A model generated the notes under the pieces. That model was not told the DNA's origin. It did not search any database and worked only from the letters and a program-made list of their open reading frames with translations. Shown here one piece after another: positions 25,759 through 33,443 of a stretch of 46,853 bases of DNA. Numbering within the stretch: the stretch's first letter is position 1; each line of letters begins with the position of its first letter. Both the position numbers and the translations under genes were made by a program. Origin of the DNA: CAYVGO01 sp964450725 (GTDB lineage Bacteria > Bacteroidota > Bacteroidia > Bacteroidales > UBA932); contig CAYVGO010000011.1 in assembly GCA_964450725.1 (NCBI GenBank), positions 1 through 46,853 of the forward strand, in the 5' to 3' direction.

Positions 25759-26262
25759 CAATCCAATTTTGCGAAGGATGTCATCACTCTTGTCGAATTT
25801 TGCACTCACAAAAACTAAGGTACTATTATTGGCAGAATCAAAAATTACAGAATATCCTCCTTCATTAGCATATTCACGAATAGCATTAAATACCTGATCT
25901 TGAATCGGTTTTAATAAATCCTCTCTTTTCTTAGATAGGTCACCATTAGGAGAAAAGTATTTTTTTTGCAATTCTTTCACTTCTTTTTCCTTGTTAATAA
26001 TCTCATCTTCTCTGCGTTTTCTCATTTCTTCCGTAAGCAGAGGTTTCTCATTCTGATACGTTTTGAACAATTTATCTACTGCAGCATAAGCATCATCAAC
26101 CTCTTTTTGGTATTGTGCCGCAATCTTTTCTATTTGTTCTTGTGCCGATTTATATTTTGGCATTTTACCGAAAATATATTCCGAATCAATTACTGCATAC
26201 TTTTGAGCATAAGTCAATGTAACCGGCAGTAAAAATAAAATAATAATATAAACTTTTTTCAT
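25756..26262 (-). CDS. OmpH/Skp family periplasmic chaperone (first copy)
   Basis: This 168-residue protein has a signal peptide (MKKVYIIILFLLPVTLTYAQ) and the OmpH layout: KYAVIDSEYIFGKMPKYKSA, a charged coiled-coil centre (about 40-110), and YSVIFDSANNSTLVFVS near the end. It is expected to chaperone outer membrane proteins toward the Bam complex. In Bacteroidales a bamA gene commonly precedes the pair; here the upstream neighbour is metX and no bamA is in the window. Confidence 0.88.
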   Translation of the reverse strand: MKKVYIIILFLLPVTLTYAQKYAVIDSEYIFGKMPKYKSAQEQIEKIAAQYQKEVDDAYAAVDKLFKTYQNEKPLLTEEMRKRREDEIINKEKEVKELQKKYFSPNGDLSKKREDLLKPIQDQVFNAIREYANEGGYSVIFDSANNSTLVFVSAKFDKSDDILRKIGL

Positions 26263-26345
26263 GATGTAAATATATTAGAGTAATTATAATTTTTCTTTTT
26301 GTACTGATTTGATAATCATTATTGGCATATGAAGAACTTTCATGA

Positions 26346-26495
26346 CTATTCTATTTCTTTTTTCAATACAACCAACTCTTCCTCTAAAATGGATACAAAT
26401 AATCCAGATTTCCTGTAAAATACAGTCAGCCATCAATATTTATGAGAATTGAATTTTCTTAAACTATGGTTGCCTTTAAGATCTAAGTATTTCAT
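26346..26495 (-). pseudogene. Possible small degenerate reading frame with an internal TGA
   Basis: A frame of 50 codons runs from ATG at 26495 to TAG at 26346 with a single in-frame TGA at 26435-26433. The part after the TGA (for example GLFVSILEEELVVLKKEIE) looks like a helical coding sequence rather than random AT-rich DNA. It follows a promoter-like site (26562-26590). It could be a decayed small gene or chance; no homology was recognised. Confidence 0.2.
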
Positions 26496-26561
26496 TGTAC
26501 AGTAAACTTGTCAATTAAAGTCAAGTGAAACTTACTTAACCATAAGTTCAAAACTTGATTA

Positions 26562-26590
26562 CAAAGATAATCATAGTTGTAAGAAAACAA
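26562..26590 (-). promoter_or_regulatory. Promoter-like element upstream of the first ompH
   Basis: On the minus strand TTG (complement of 26588-26590) is followed after 18 nt by TATCTTTG (complement of 26562-26569). It lies just beyond the metX stop at 26610 and would give a leader of about 295 nt before the ompH start at 26262. The long leader (26263-26561) holds no clear gene apart from a degenerate frame. Confidence 0.5.
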
Positions 26591-26609
26591 TTCAAGATTC
26601 AGAAGTTTT

Positions 26610-27647
26610 TTATTGCTTCATGGTAAATGTTTCTCGAATAATCTGTGTCAGAGTTTCTGTTTCTATTAAAAATCCGTCATGTCCGAATGCTGAATGTATG
26701 GTTTTATAGATGGCATTGGGAATAAAGGTTGCCATCGCTTTTACTTCTTCTACAGGAAACAAAATATCACTATCAATTCCTATGCACAACACCTTCGCCT
26801 TAATTTTTTTTAATGCCATCTCTATTCCACCTCTATTTCTTCCTACATTATGGCTGTCGATTGCTTCCGACAATCTATAGTAACTATATGCTGAAAATCT
26901 TTTGACCAATTTTTCTCCTTGATAGCGCTGATAACTTTGTACTTTAAACTGATGTTGTTTATTGTCATCATCATCTTTCTGCGTTGTGTTAAAGGCTTGG
27001 TAACTGCGGTAACTAATTAGTGCTACGGCTCTGGCAGCCCGCATTCCGTTTGCACCGCCTTGTGGGATGTTAAGTTTAAATGTCGGATCTGCTTCGATAG
27101 CCATGCGTTGTGCCTCATTAAAAGCGATTGCCCAAGGTAAAGTACGTGCACCGGCAACGCATAAAACGGCATTTATAAACAAATCGGGGACAAGTACTGT
27201 CCATTCCAATGCTTGCTGTGCTCCAATAGAACCGCCGATAATCATAAATATTTTACGTATTTCTAATTGGCAGCGCAATATATCCAAACAACTCACCATG
27301 TCTCTGACAGTGATTTGTGGGAAATCTGTTCCATATATTTTTCCCGTAGCCGGATTTATACTGTCAGTTCCCGTAGTACCGTAACAAGAACCCAAAATAT
27401 TGGCACAAACAATAAAATAGCGAGATGTGTCTAACAATAATCCATCACCCACCGTATTAGGCCACCAATTTTCTACATCTGCATTTGCGGAAAAAGCATG
27501 ACAAACCCAAATAACATTATCTTTATGTTCATTGAGTTTTCCGTAGGTTTGATAAGCAATTGTTACTTGCTCTATTGCTTCTCCACTCTCTAAACGCAAA
27601 GGTTTTTTAAGATGATAATACTTTGTTTGTGGGTGTAATAAATACAT
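26610..27647 (-). CDS. metX: Homoserine O-acetyltransferase
   Basis: The 345-residue alpha/beta-hydrolase acylates homoserine in methionine biosynthesis. The nucleophile elbow is GGSIGAQQALEW, with the catalytic serine third; the acidic residue is in CIGIDSDILFPVEE and the histidine in SAFGHDGFLIE. The N-terminal part has IAYQTYGKLN and WVCHAFSANADVENWW, the usual acyl-CoA site region. Family members may use acetyl- or succinyl-CoA, and the substrate cannot be decided here. It starts 4 nt after the pyrH stop, so the two are co-transcribed. Confidence 0.92.
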   Translation of the reverse strand: MYLLHPQTKYYHLKKPLRLESGEAIEQVTIAYQTYGKLNEHKDNVIWVCHAFSANADVENWWPNTVGDGLLLDTSRYFIVCANILGSCYGTTGTDSINPATGKIYGTDFPQITVRDMVSCLDILRCQLEIRKIFMIIGGSIGAQQALEWTVLVPDLFINAVLCVAGARTLPWAIAFNEAQRMAIEADPTFKLNIPQGGANGMRAARAVALISYRSYQAFNTTQKDDDDNKQHQFKVQSYQRYQGEKLVKRFSAYSYYRLSEAIDSHNVGRNRGGIEMALKKIKAKVLCIGIDSDILFPVEEVKAMATFIPNAIYKTIHSAFGHDGFLIETETLTQIIRETFTMKQ

Positions 27648-27651
27648 TGGC

Positions 27652-28353
27652 TTATCGAGTGATCAGTGTTCCTAAAGTTTGATTTTTAATTACTTTGGCA
27701 AGGTTTCCCCGACCATTCATATCAAATACAAGAATCGGCATATTATTTTCTTTACACAATGTAAATGCTGTCAAGTCCATGATTTTTAATTTTTTTTGGT
27801 ATGCTTCATCAAAGGTTAGGGTTGTATATTTAGTCGCAGTTTTATCTTTTTCAGGGTCAGCGGTATAAACTCCATTTACTCGTGTACCTTTCAAAAGAGC
27901 ATCTGCCTTAATTTCTATTGCCCGTAATGCCGAGGCACTATCAGTAGAAAACATTGGATTTCCCGTTCCTCCGGATAATATTGCTATACCTCCGTTTTCC
28001 ATGTATTGTACCACATTGTCTCGAACGTAGTATTCTCCAAACATAGTCATGGGCGATGATGTATATACTTTGGCTTTAATCTGCTTTTGCTCAAAAACAG
28101 TCTGTAAGGCTATGCTGTTAATTACAGTAGCCAGCATACCCATTTGATCTCCTTTAACACGGTCAAATCCTTTTTGAGAGCCGCTAATTCCTCGAAAAAT
28201 ATTACCTCCGCCAATCACAATGGCAACCTGTATCTCCTGTTTTGCAATTTCAATAATATCTTCGACATATTGCTCTGTCTGCCGAATACAAATTCCGTAG
28301 TTTTCTTTACCTTGTAAAGATTCTCCGCTTAATTTCAATAAAATTCTTTTCAT
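27652..28353 (-). CDS. pyrH: UMP kinase
   Basis: The start at 28353 is chosen because it gives the standard N-terminus MKRILLKLSGESLQG (233 residues); the in-frame ATG at 28395 adds 14 residues without family support. The amino-acid kinase fold is clear: VIGGGNIFRG, GDQMGMLATVINSIAL and LKGTRVNGVYTADPEKD. The enzyme phosphorylates UMP to UDP for pyrimidine nucleotide synthesis. The usual partner frr is absent and metX follows 4 nt later. Confidence 0.95.
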   Translation of the reverse strand: MKRILLKLSGESLQGKENYGICIRQTEQYVEDIIEIAKQEIQVAIVIGGGNIFRGISGSQKGFDRVKGDQMGMLATVINSIALQTVFEQKQIKAKVYTSSPMTMFGEYYVRDNVVQYMENGGIAILSGGTGNPMFSTDSASALRAIEIKADALLKGTRVNGVYTADPEKDKTATKYTTLTFDEAYQKKLKIMDLTAFTLCKENNMPILVFDMNGRGNLAKVIKNQTLGTLITR

Positions 28354-28497
28354 GATATTTATAAATTTAAAACGAAATAATAAAAACTGCGTCATTATTT
28401 CGCTCGTAATGTTATGGTAATGATGACATCTATCTTTTAGTAGATGTGTTTTATAAAACTTTTCACCTAATTTTTAAATGGAAATCTTCAAATGAGT

Positions 28498-30087
28498 TTA
28501 AAACTTTGTTTTACCAAAAGCGACTGACTTGTCCGTAAACAATCGTTTTTCCATTTGTCCTTTTCTGCCATAATATCTCAATATAACATCTTCAGCCAGC
28601 AGTTGCGAAATTTCTTCTTTATAAATCTCCATATCTTTTTTTGGATTAGGTTTAATAGCCTCTTCTAACATTGTGAAAGCCTGTTGTCCCAATTCATATC
28701 GCTCTTCTTGCATTAATGTCTTTTTTAGTTTTTCTAATTCCTGATTAGATTTAAAAATGTATTTGAAATCGGTTGAGGTAACATAACTTACGAATTTTTG
28801 ATATTCTGTACTGTCAATAAAAAAATGTACGGGAGATGAAATGCTGTCATGTTTTTTGTAGTATTGATTAGCATAATGAAAAAATAACCCATCAACATAC
28901 AATTCAATGGCTAATAACGAAGTTACTGTATCCGTAAAATGAAAATCCGGCTCTATGCCTCCGCGTGAATAGACTTCTCTCTTTTTTGCGGTGTAATATA
29001 CTGTCTTATCTTTATCAGAAATATTTTTATTTTCAGTAACAGAGTAGTCTATGGCTTGTATGCAACGTCCGCTGGGAATATAATATTTGGCATTGGTGAG
29101 TTTAATTTGGGTATTGTAAACCATTGCTCTTACGACTTGTACTAATCCCTTTCCAAATGTTTTTTCTCCGACTAATGTCGCTCTGTCGTAATCCTGTAAG
29201 GCTCCTGCTACAATTTCAGAAGCTGATGCGGAATTTTTATTGATTAAAACTACCAATGGAATTTCTGTATCTAAAGGTAAGTTTGTTGTATAATAATCAC
29301 TTGATGTAAATTTGTTTTTTCCTTTGACCGATACCACTAACCTTTTACGCGGAATAAAAAAGTTGACCATTTTCACTGCTTCTTCAATAGAGCCTCCACC
29401 ATTATCTCGAAGGTCTATCATTAGTTTTTTCATACCACGAGATTTTAGTTCTATGAATGCCTTTTTAAATTCTTCACTTGAATTTTCAGTAAAACTGCTA
29501 AAGTTGATGTACCCGGTTATAGAATCTAACATATCCATAAAACTCACCGCCGACAAATGTACAACCTCTCTCACTAATTGTAATGTATCTATTTTCCCTG
29601 TTTTTACCCGCTGAACTACCAATTGCAACGGCGTATTTTTTTCGCCCCTCAAAAAGTCGGAAATCTTCTCTACCGGTATTGCATTTAAATTCTTCATCGT
29701 ATCTATTTTTAACAAGATGTCTCCGGAAACTAATCCTGCATTGGCCGCAGGGAATCCATCATATACTTCGGCTACATAACACACCGTATCCATTTTTCGT
29801 ATCAAAGCACCAATACCGCCATACTCGCCTTTAATCATCATATTAAAGTCGTCCGACCGATCTTTGTCAATGTAATTGGTATAAGGGTCAATCTTATTTA
29901 ACATAGCATCAATAGCCGCTTTGACCAAAATGTCATAATCTAACGTATCGACATAAAACAATGAAAGTTCACGAATGACATTGTTGAAAATTTCCATATT
30001 TTTTAAAGCCTTAAATCGAGGATTTTCAGCCTTTACGGAAAATAATGCAGAGGTGGTAAAAAGTAAAAGTAAAAGTATTTTTTTCAT
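28498..30087 (-). CDS. S41 family C-terminal processing peptidase
   Basis: The 529-residue protein has a signal peptide (residues 1-20, ending VKA), a PDZ domain (about 83-165, starting GEYGGIGALI) and an S41 protease domain. Aligning with the Tsp/CtpA pattern places the catalytic serine at 288 in SASASEIVAG and the lysine at 313 in GEKTFGKGLVQ, with Asp299 also conserved. It should cleave substrates at their C-termini in the periplasm. A long C-terminal helical extension of about 130 residues follows, as in Bacteroidota homologues. Confidence 0.92.
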   Translation of the reverse strand: MKKILLLLLFTTSALFSVKAENPRFKALKNMEIFNNVIRELSLFYVDTLDYDILVKAAIDAMLNKIDPYTNYIDKDRSDDFNMMIKGEYGGIGALIRKMDTVCYVAEVYDGFPAANAGLVSGDILLKIDTMKNLNAIPVEKISDFLRGEKNTPLQLVVQRVKTGKIDTLQLVREVVHLSAVSFMDMLDSITGYINFSSFTENSSEEFKKAFIELKSRGMKKLMIDLRDNGGGSIEEAVKMVNFFIPRKRLVVSVKGKNKFTSSDYYTTNLPLDTEIPLVVLINKNSASASEIVAGALQDYDRATLVGEKTFGKGLVQVVRAMVYNTQIKLTNAKYYIPSGRCIQAIDYSVTENKNISDKDKTVYYTAKKREVYSRGGIEPDFHFTDTVTSLLAIELYVDGLFFHYANQYYKKHDSISSPVHFFIDSTEYQKFVSYVTSTDFKYIFKSNQELEKLKKTLMQEERYELGQQAFTMLEEAIKPNPKKDMEIYKEEISQLLAEDVILRYYGRKGQMEKRLFTDKSVAFGKTKF

Positions 30088-30179
30088 GGTAATTATTTAG
30101 ATATGAAAGTAATATGGACGTGTGTTTTGGGTAGCGATTTCGACATTGTATCTCTATTGTGTAAACGAATATTGACGAA

Positions 30180-30521
30180 TTACATGTAAATAATCTTTGT
30201 GGCTTTATGTTGTAACTGTACAATATCGGTCATCGTCGCAATAACACCCGACTTTAATCCTGACGAAAAATCAATATCATAATAGTTTAAACATGTTTTG
30301 CAGTATAGTATCTGTGTACCCGATTGAATACATTGTTGAAGTAATTCTTGCAGAGGCTCATTGTTTAAAATTTTTACGCCGGAACCGTAAACGGCGATCA
30401 CCGGTGGTAGATAATTTTCAGATAATAGTGCCCGAAAATAGTTCACAAAAAGTTGGTCTGATAATTCTTCGGGTGTTCCGGCAAAATATTCATTTGTAAT
30501 GATAATAATAGCATTGTCCAT
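30180..30521 (-). CDS. DsrE/YedF-like sulfur-transfer family protein (possibly incomplete at N-terminus)
   Basis: The visible 113 residues, from an ATG at 30521 directly at the N gap, match the C-terminal DsrE-like domain of YedF-type proteins: DNAIIIITNEYFAGTPEELS, YGSGVKILN, and the cysteine motif ILYCKTCLNYYDID. YedF proteins usually carry a TusA/SirA domain ahead of this, which could lie in the gap, so this may be either the full short form or a truncated view. Involvement in sulfur or selenium transfer is inferred from family membership only. Confidence 0.7.
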   Translation of the reverse strand: MDNAIIIITNEYFAGTPEELSDQLFVNYFRALLSENYLPPVIAVYGSGVKILNNEPLQELLQQCIQSGTQILYCKTCLNYYDIDFSSGLKSGVIATMTDIVQLQHKATKIIYM

Positions 30522-30621
30522 NNNNNNNNNNNNNNNNNNNNNNNNNNNNNNNNNNNNNNNNNNNNNNNNNNNNNNNNNNNNNNNNNNNNNNNNNNNNNNN
30601 NNNNNNNNNNNNNNNNNNNNN
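30522..30621. other. Assembly gap (100 N)
   Basis: Exactly 100 N. It hides the C-terminus and stop of the RluA-type gene and possibly the N-terminus of the DsrE-like gene. Confidence 0.95.
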
Positions 30622-31297
30622 TAAATTGATTCCAAATATCACTTTCAAAATAGGGTGCTATAACATCAATCGTAGTGTGCGACACAGGATGTTCAAAAAT
30701 CACTCTTCGCGCATGTAGTCCTATCCCGCCGTTTGGGTTTGACCGCTCTGCACCATATTTTAAATCCCCTTTTATCGGACAACCGATTGCTGAAAGTTGT
30801 GTCCTGATTTGGTGGTGTCTTCCGGTCAATAACTCTACTTCCAACAAAAAGTAATGTTGTGATGCTCCGATAGACAGATAACGCAGTTGTGCTATTTTAG
30901 CATTCTTTACAGACTTGGCAACCACATAACTCTGATTTTTACGCTCATTTCTCACTAAATAATGTGTTAATAGTCCTTCTTGTGGAACAGGCTTATTTTT
31001 CACAATGGCGTGATAATATTTTTTTATCACTTTATCCTGAAACATTTGATTGATTCTGACTAAGGCTTTTGATGTTTTTGCCATCACGACAATGCCACTC
31101 ACAGGGCAGTCTAATCGGTGAGGAATCCCAATAAATGCTTCTCCTTGCTTTTGGTAAGTCTCTTTTAGGTATTGCTTCACCTCTGTTTCTAAAGGCTCCT
31201 GTTGAAAATTTTCACTTTCTTTACCTTGTTGTACCAATTGTCCGACCGGTTTATTGAGAATAATCAGATGATTATCTTCGTGCAAAATATTTAACAT
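30622..31297 (-). CDS. RluA-family RNA pseudouridine synthase (3' end in assembly gap)
   Basis: The visible 225 residues cover nearly the whole catalytic domain. The motif HRLDCPVSGIVVMAKT holds the catalytic aspartate, followed by KKYYHAIV, LLTGRHHQIRTQL and IGLHARRVIFEHP, all typical of RluA-type synthases. There is no S4 domain at the N-terminus, which starts directly with LHEDNHLIILNKP. These enzymes isomerise uridine to pseudouridine in rRNA or tRNA; the site is unknown. It starts 3 nt after the der stop. The sequence runs into the gap at its C-terminus, after DIWNQF. Confidence 0.9.
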
Positions 31298-31300
31298 AAC

Positions 31301-32605
31301 CTACTTTTGTCGGATATAAACTTCTATCGGCACACCTGTAAAATTAAATTTTTCCCGTAACTGATTTTCTAAAAATCGACGGTAGGGCTCTTTGACATAT
31401 TGCGGTAAATTTGCAAAGAAAACAAAGGCCGGAAAAGGAGTGGGTAATTGTGTAATATACTTAATTTTTACATATTTACCTTTATGGCTTGGTGGAGGAG
31501 TAGCCTCAATAATGGGTAGTAAAATGTCGTTTAACTTTGATGTTGAGATACGTTGCGAGCGCTGTTCTCCGACCGTTACTGCTTGTTGCACAAGATCAAA
31601 GACTCTGGTCTTATCGGTGGCAGAGGTGAAAATAATAGGTACATCACTAAAAGGTTCAATTCTTCGTTCAATCAGTTTTTTCATATCTCTTGCCGTGTTG
31701 GTGGATTTTTCTATCAAGTCCCATTTGTTTACGGCAATTATACAACCTTTACGATTACGAAGTATCAGACTGAAAATGTTCATGTCTTGCGCCTCTACGC
31801 CTTGTGTGGCATCAATCATCAAAATACAAACGTCTGAGGTTTCTATTGCTCGAATGGTACGCATGACAGAGTAAAATTCAAGGTCATCCATTGTCTTTCC
31901 TTTTTTGCGCAATCCGGCAGTATCTACCAAATAGAAATTGTGTCCGAATTTGTTATATCGCGCCAAGATAGAGTCTCGGGTTGTACCGGCAATGTCGGTA
32001 ACAATCGTACGCTCTTCTCCCAGTAAGGCGTTGGTCAAAGATGATTTACCGACATTAGGTCTGCCGACAATGGCAAATTTCGGTAGTTGTTCTTGTTCTG
32101 TTACGTCAATAGTATCAGGTAAAAGTTTGACCAATTCGTCTAACAATTCTCCCGTACCGCTACCGGTCATAGAACTTACACAATAAGGAGTACCTAATCC
32201 TAATTTGTAAAACTCTGCCGATAAACATTCTCGCTCATAATTATCTACCTTGTTGACGACTAACAATACTTTTTTCTTACTTTTTCTAATCACGGTTGCC
32301 AGAGCATCATCATAGTCTGTAATTCCGCAGGTTACATCAACCATAAAAAGTATGATATCTGACTCATCAATTGCCAATATCACTTGACGGCGTATGGCTT
32401 CTTCAAAAGCATCATCAGAATTTATAGCATAACCTCCGGTGTCAATGACTGTAAAGTCTTTTCCGTTCCAATCTGAGACTCCGTAATGACGATCTCGTGT
32501 TACGCCGGACTGTTCGTCAACAATCGCTTTTCGCATTCCTATCAAGCGGTTGAAAAATGTACTTTTGCCAACATTCGGACGACCGATAACAGACACAATA
32601 CCCAT
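31301..32605 (-). CDS. der: Ribosome biogenesis GTPase Der (EngA)
   Basis: The 434-residue protein has two tandem GTPase domains followed by a KH-like domain. First: GRPNVGKSTFFNRL, DTGGY, NKVD. Second: GRPNVGKSSLTNALLG, DTAGLRKKG, NKWD. The C-terminal region (PTPFPAFVFFANLP) is the KH-like RNA-binding part. Der acts in 50S subunit maturation. It is the first gene of an operon with the RluA-type synthase, so both serve ribosomal RNA maturation. Confidence 0.96.
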   Translation of the reverse strand: MGIVSVIGRPNVGKSTFFNRLIGMRKAIVDEQSGVTRDRHYGVSDWNGKDFTVIDTGGYAINSDDAFEEAIRRQVILAIDESDIILFMVDVTCGITDYDDALATVIRKSKKKVLLVVNKVDNYERECLSAEFYKLGLGTPYCVSSMTGSGTGELLDELVKLLPDTIDVTEQEQLPKFAIVGRPNVGKSSLTNALLGEERTIVTDIAGTTRDSILARYNKFGHNFYLVDTAGLRKKGKTMDDLEFYSVMRTIRAIETSDVCILMIDATQGVEAQDMNIFSLILRNRKGCIIAVNKWDLIEKSTNTARDMKKLIERRIEPFSDVPIIFTSATDKTRVFDLVQQAVTVGEQRSQRISTSKLNDILLPIIEATPPPSHKGKYVKIKYITQLPTPFPAFVFFANLPQYVKEPYRRFLENQLREKFNFTGVPIEVYIRQK

Positions 32606-32646
32606 CGCTAATTTATTTTTTAAGATTTACTTTATATCGAAGTTTG

Positions 32647-32654
32647 CAAAGGTA
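32647..32654 (-). promoter_or_regulatory. -7 promoter element of der
   Basis: CAAAGGTA reads TACCTTTG on the minus strand, a perfect TAnnTTTG. The predicted start near 32641 leaves a leader of about 35 nt to the der ATG at 32605. The -33 position has TGTTT instead of a clean TTG. Confidence 0.55.
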
Positions 32655-32754
32655 CAACGCAAACTTGAAAAAACATAATAATGAGTTTGTGTTCCCAATT
32701 AAACCTAAATTACACAAGAGGATTTTTTAGAGAAAAAGAAATAGGGTTGAGTCA

Positions 32755-32854
32755 NNNNNNNNNNNNNNNNNNNNNNNNNNNNNNNNNNNNNNNNNNNNNN
32801 NNNNNNNNNNNNNNNNNNNNNNNNNNNNNNNNNNNNNNNNNNNNNNNNNNNNNN
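32755..32854. other. Assembly gap (100 N)
   Basis: Exactly 100 N, directly followed by a 41-bp tandem repeat array, which is probably the cause of the gap. The left flank does not show the repeat. Confidence 0.95.
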
Positions 32855-33017
32855 TAAAAGTTAATTGCTCGAATCGAGATATCTCTCTTTTGACATAAAA
32901 GTTAATTGCTCGAATTGAGGTATCTCTCTTTTAATGTAAAAGTTAATTGCTCGAATTGAGGTATCTCTCTTTTGACATAAAAGTTAATTGCTCGAATTGA
33001 GATATCTCCTTTTTGCG
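32855..33017. repeat. Tandem array of a 41-bp unit
   Basis: Four copies start at 32855, 32896, 32937 and 32978, an exact 41-bp period. Each begins TAAAAGTTAATTGCTCGAAT. The copies differ at a few positions, and each holds a GAGATATCTC-type or GAGGTATCTC palindromic core. The array is cut by the N gap, so the copy number is a minimum. No spacers occur, so it is not CRISPR. Confidence 0.92.
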
Positions 33018-33443
33018 TCAATCAAAATTATAGATTATAAAGTTTGTATTACAATGGAAATGATTGTTATTAGGTTAAGTTTATATACATGTTATCCATT
33101 TCACTCCATTCGGTGGAACTTTCGAGAGTTTTCGATACTTTCCCAAAGTATGCATTTTATCCTGTAACAATTGGCTAAAAGCATGTTCTTGATAAAATAT
33201 TGTCATAGAATATACGCGAAAAGTGAAGCACTCTCAAAGAAACGTCAATAATTTCTACTATCTTTGCATTCAATTTATTATTGACAAGGGCAATATCGTG
33301 CAATGTCATCAAGCCGGAGAACCTCTCCTTATGTAAATACGTTAGATATAATATCAGTAAACTTTAAGAATATTCAAGAAAGTAAGAATGCTGATACATG
33401 CAACGTTTTATCCAAATCTGATTAAAAAATAAAAAAGTTATAT
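33018..33443. other. Long upstream region of the secreted metallopeptidase gene
   Basis: This 426-bp stretch has no credible gene. It contains a small hairpin (ATACTTT/AAAGTAT at 33135-33151), a promoter -7 match at 33259-33266 and a 5-bp stem with 3-nt loop (GGAGA/TCTCC) in the predicted leader. An A-rich tract precedes the ATG at 33444. Confidence 0.5.
33259..33266 (+). promoter_or_regulatory. -7 promoter element of the metallopeptidase gene
   Basis: TATCTTTG matches TAnnTTTG. Transcription would begin near 33273 and give a leader of about 170 nt. No TTG is seen at the -33 distance. Confidence 0.45.

Noticed and set aside
26346..26495. TGA read as tryptophan or selenocysteine
   Set aside because: The other genes in the window end normally with TGA or TAA, and no SECIS-like structure was seen; decay or chance is simpler.
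31392..31874. A 160-codon plus-strand frame opposite der
   Set aside because: It is antisense to the strongly conserved GTPase gene and has no family resemblance; such frames are a by-product of codon bias.
32855..33017. CRISPR array
   Set aside because: The 41-bp units follow one another directly with no unique spacers, and no cas genes are in the window.
33273..33443. Riboswitch in the leader of the metallopeptidase gene
   Set aside because: Only a 5-bp stem is visible, and no known riboswitch core could be matched by eye.
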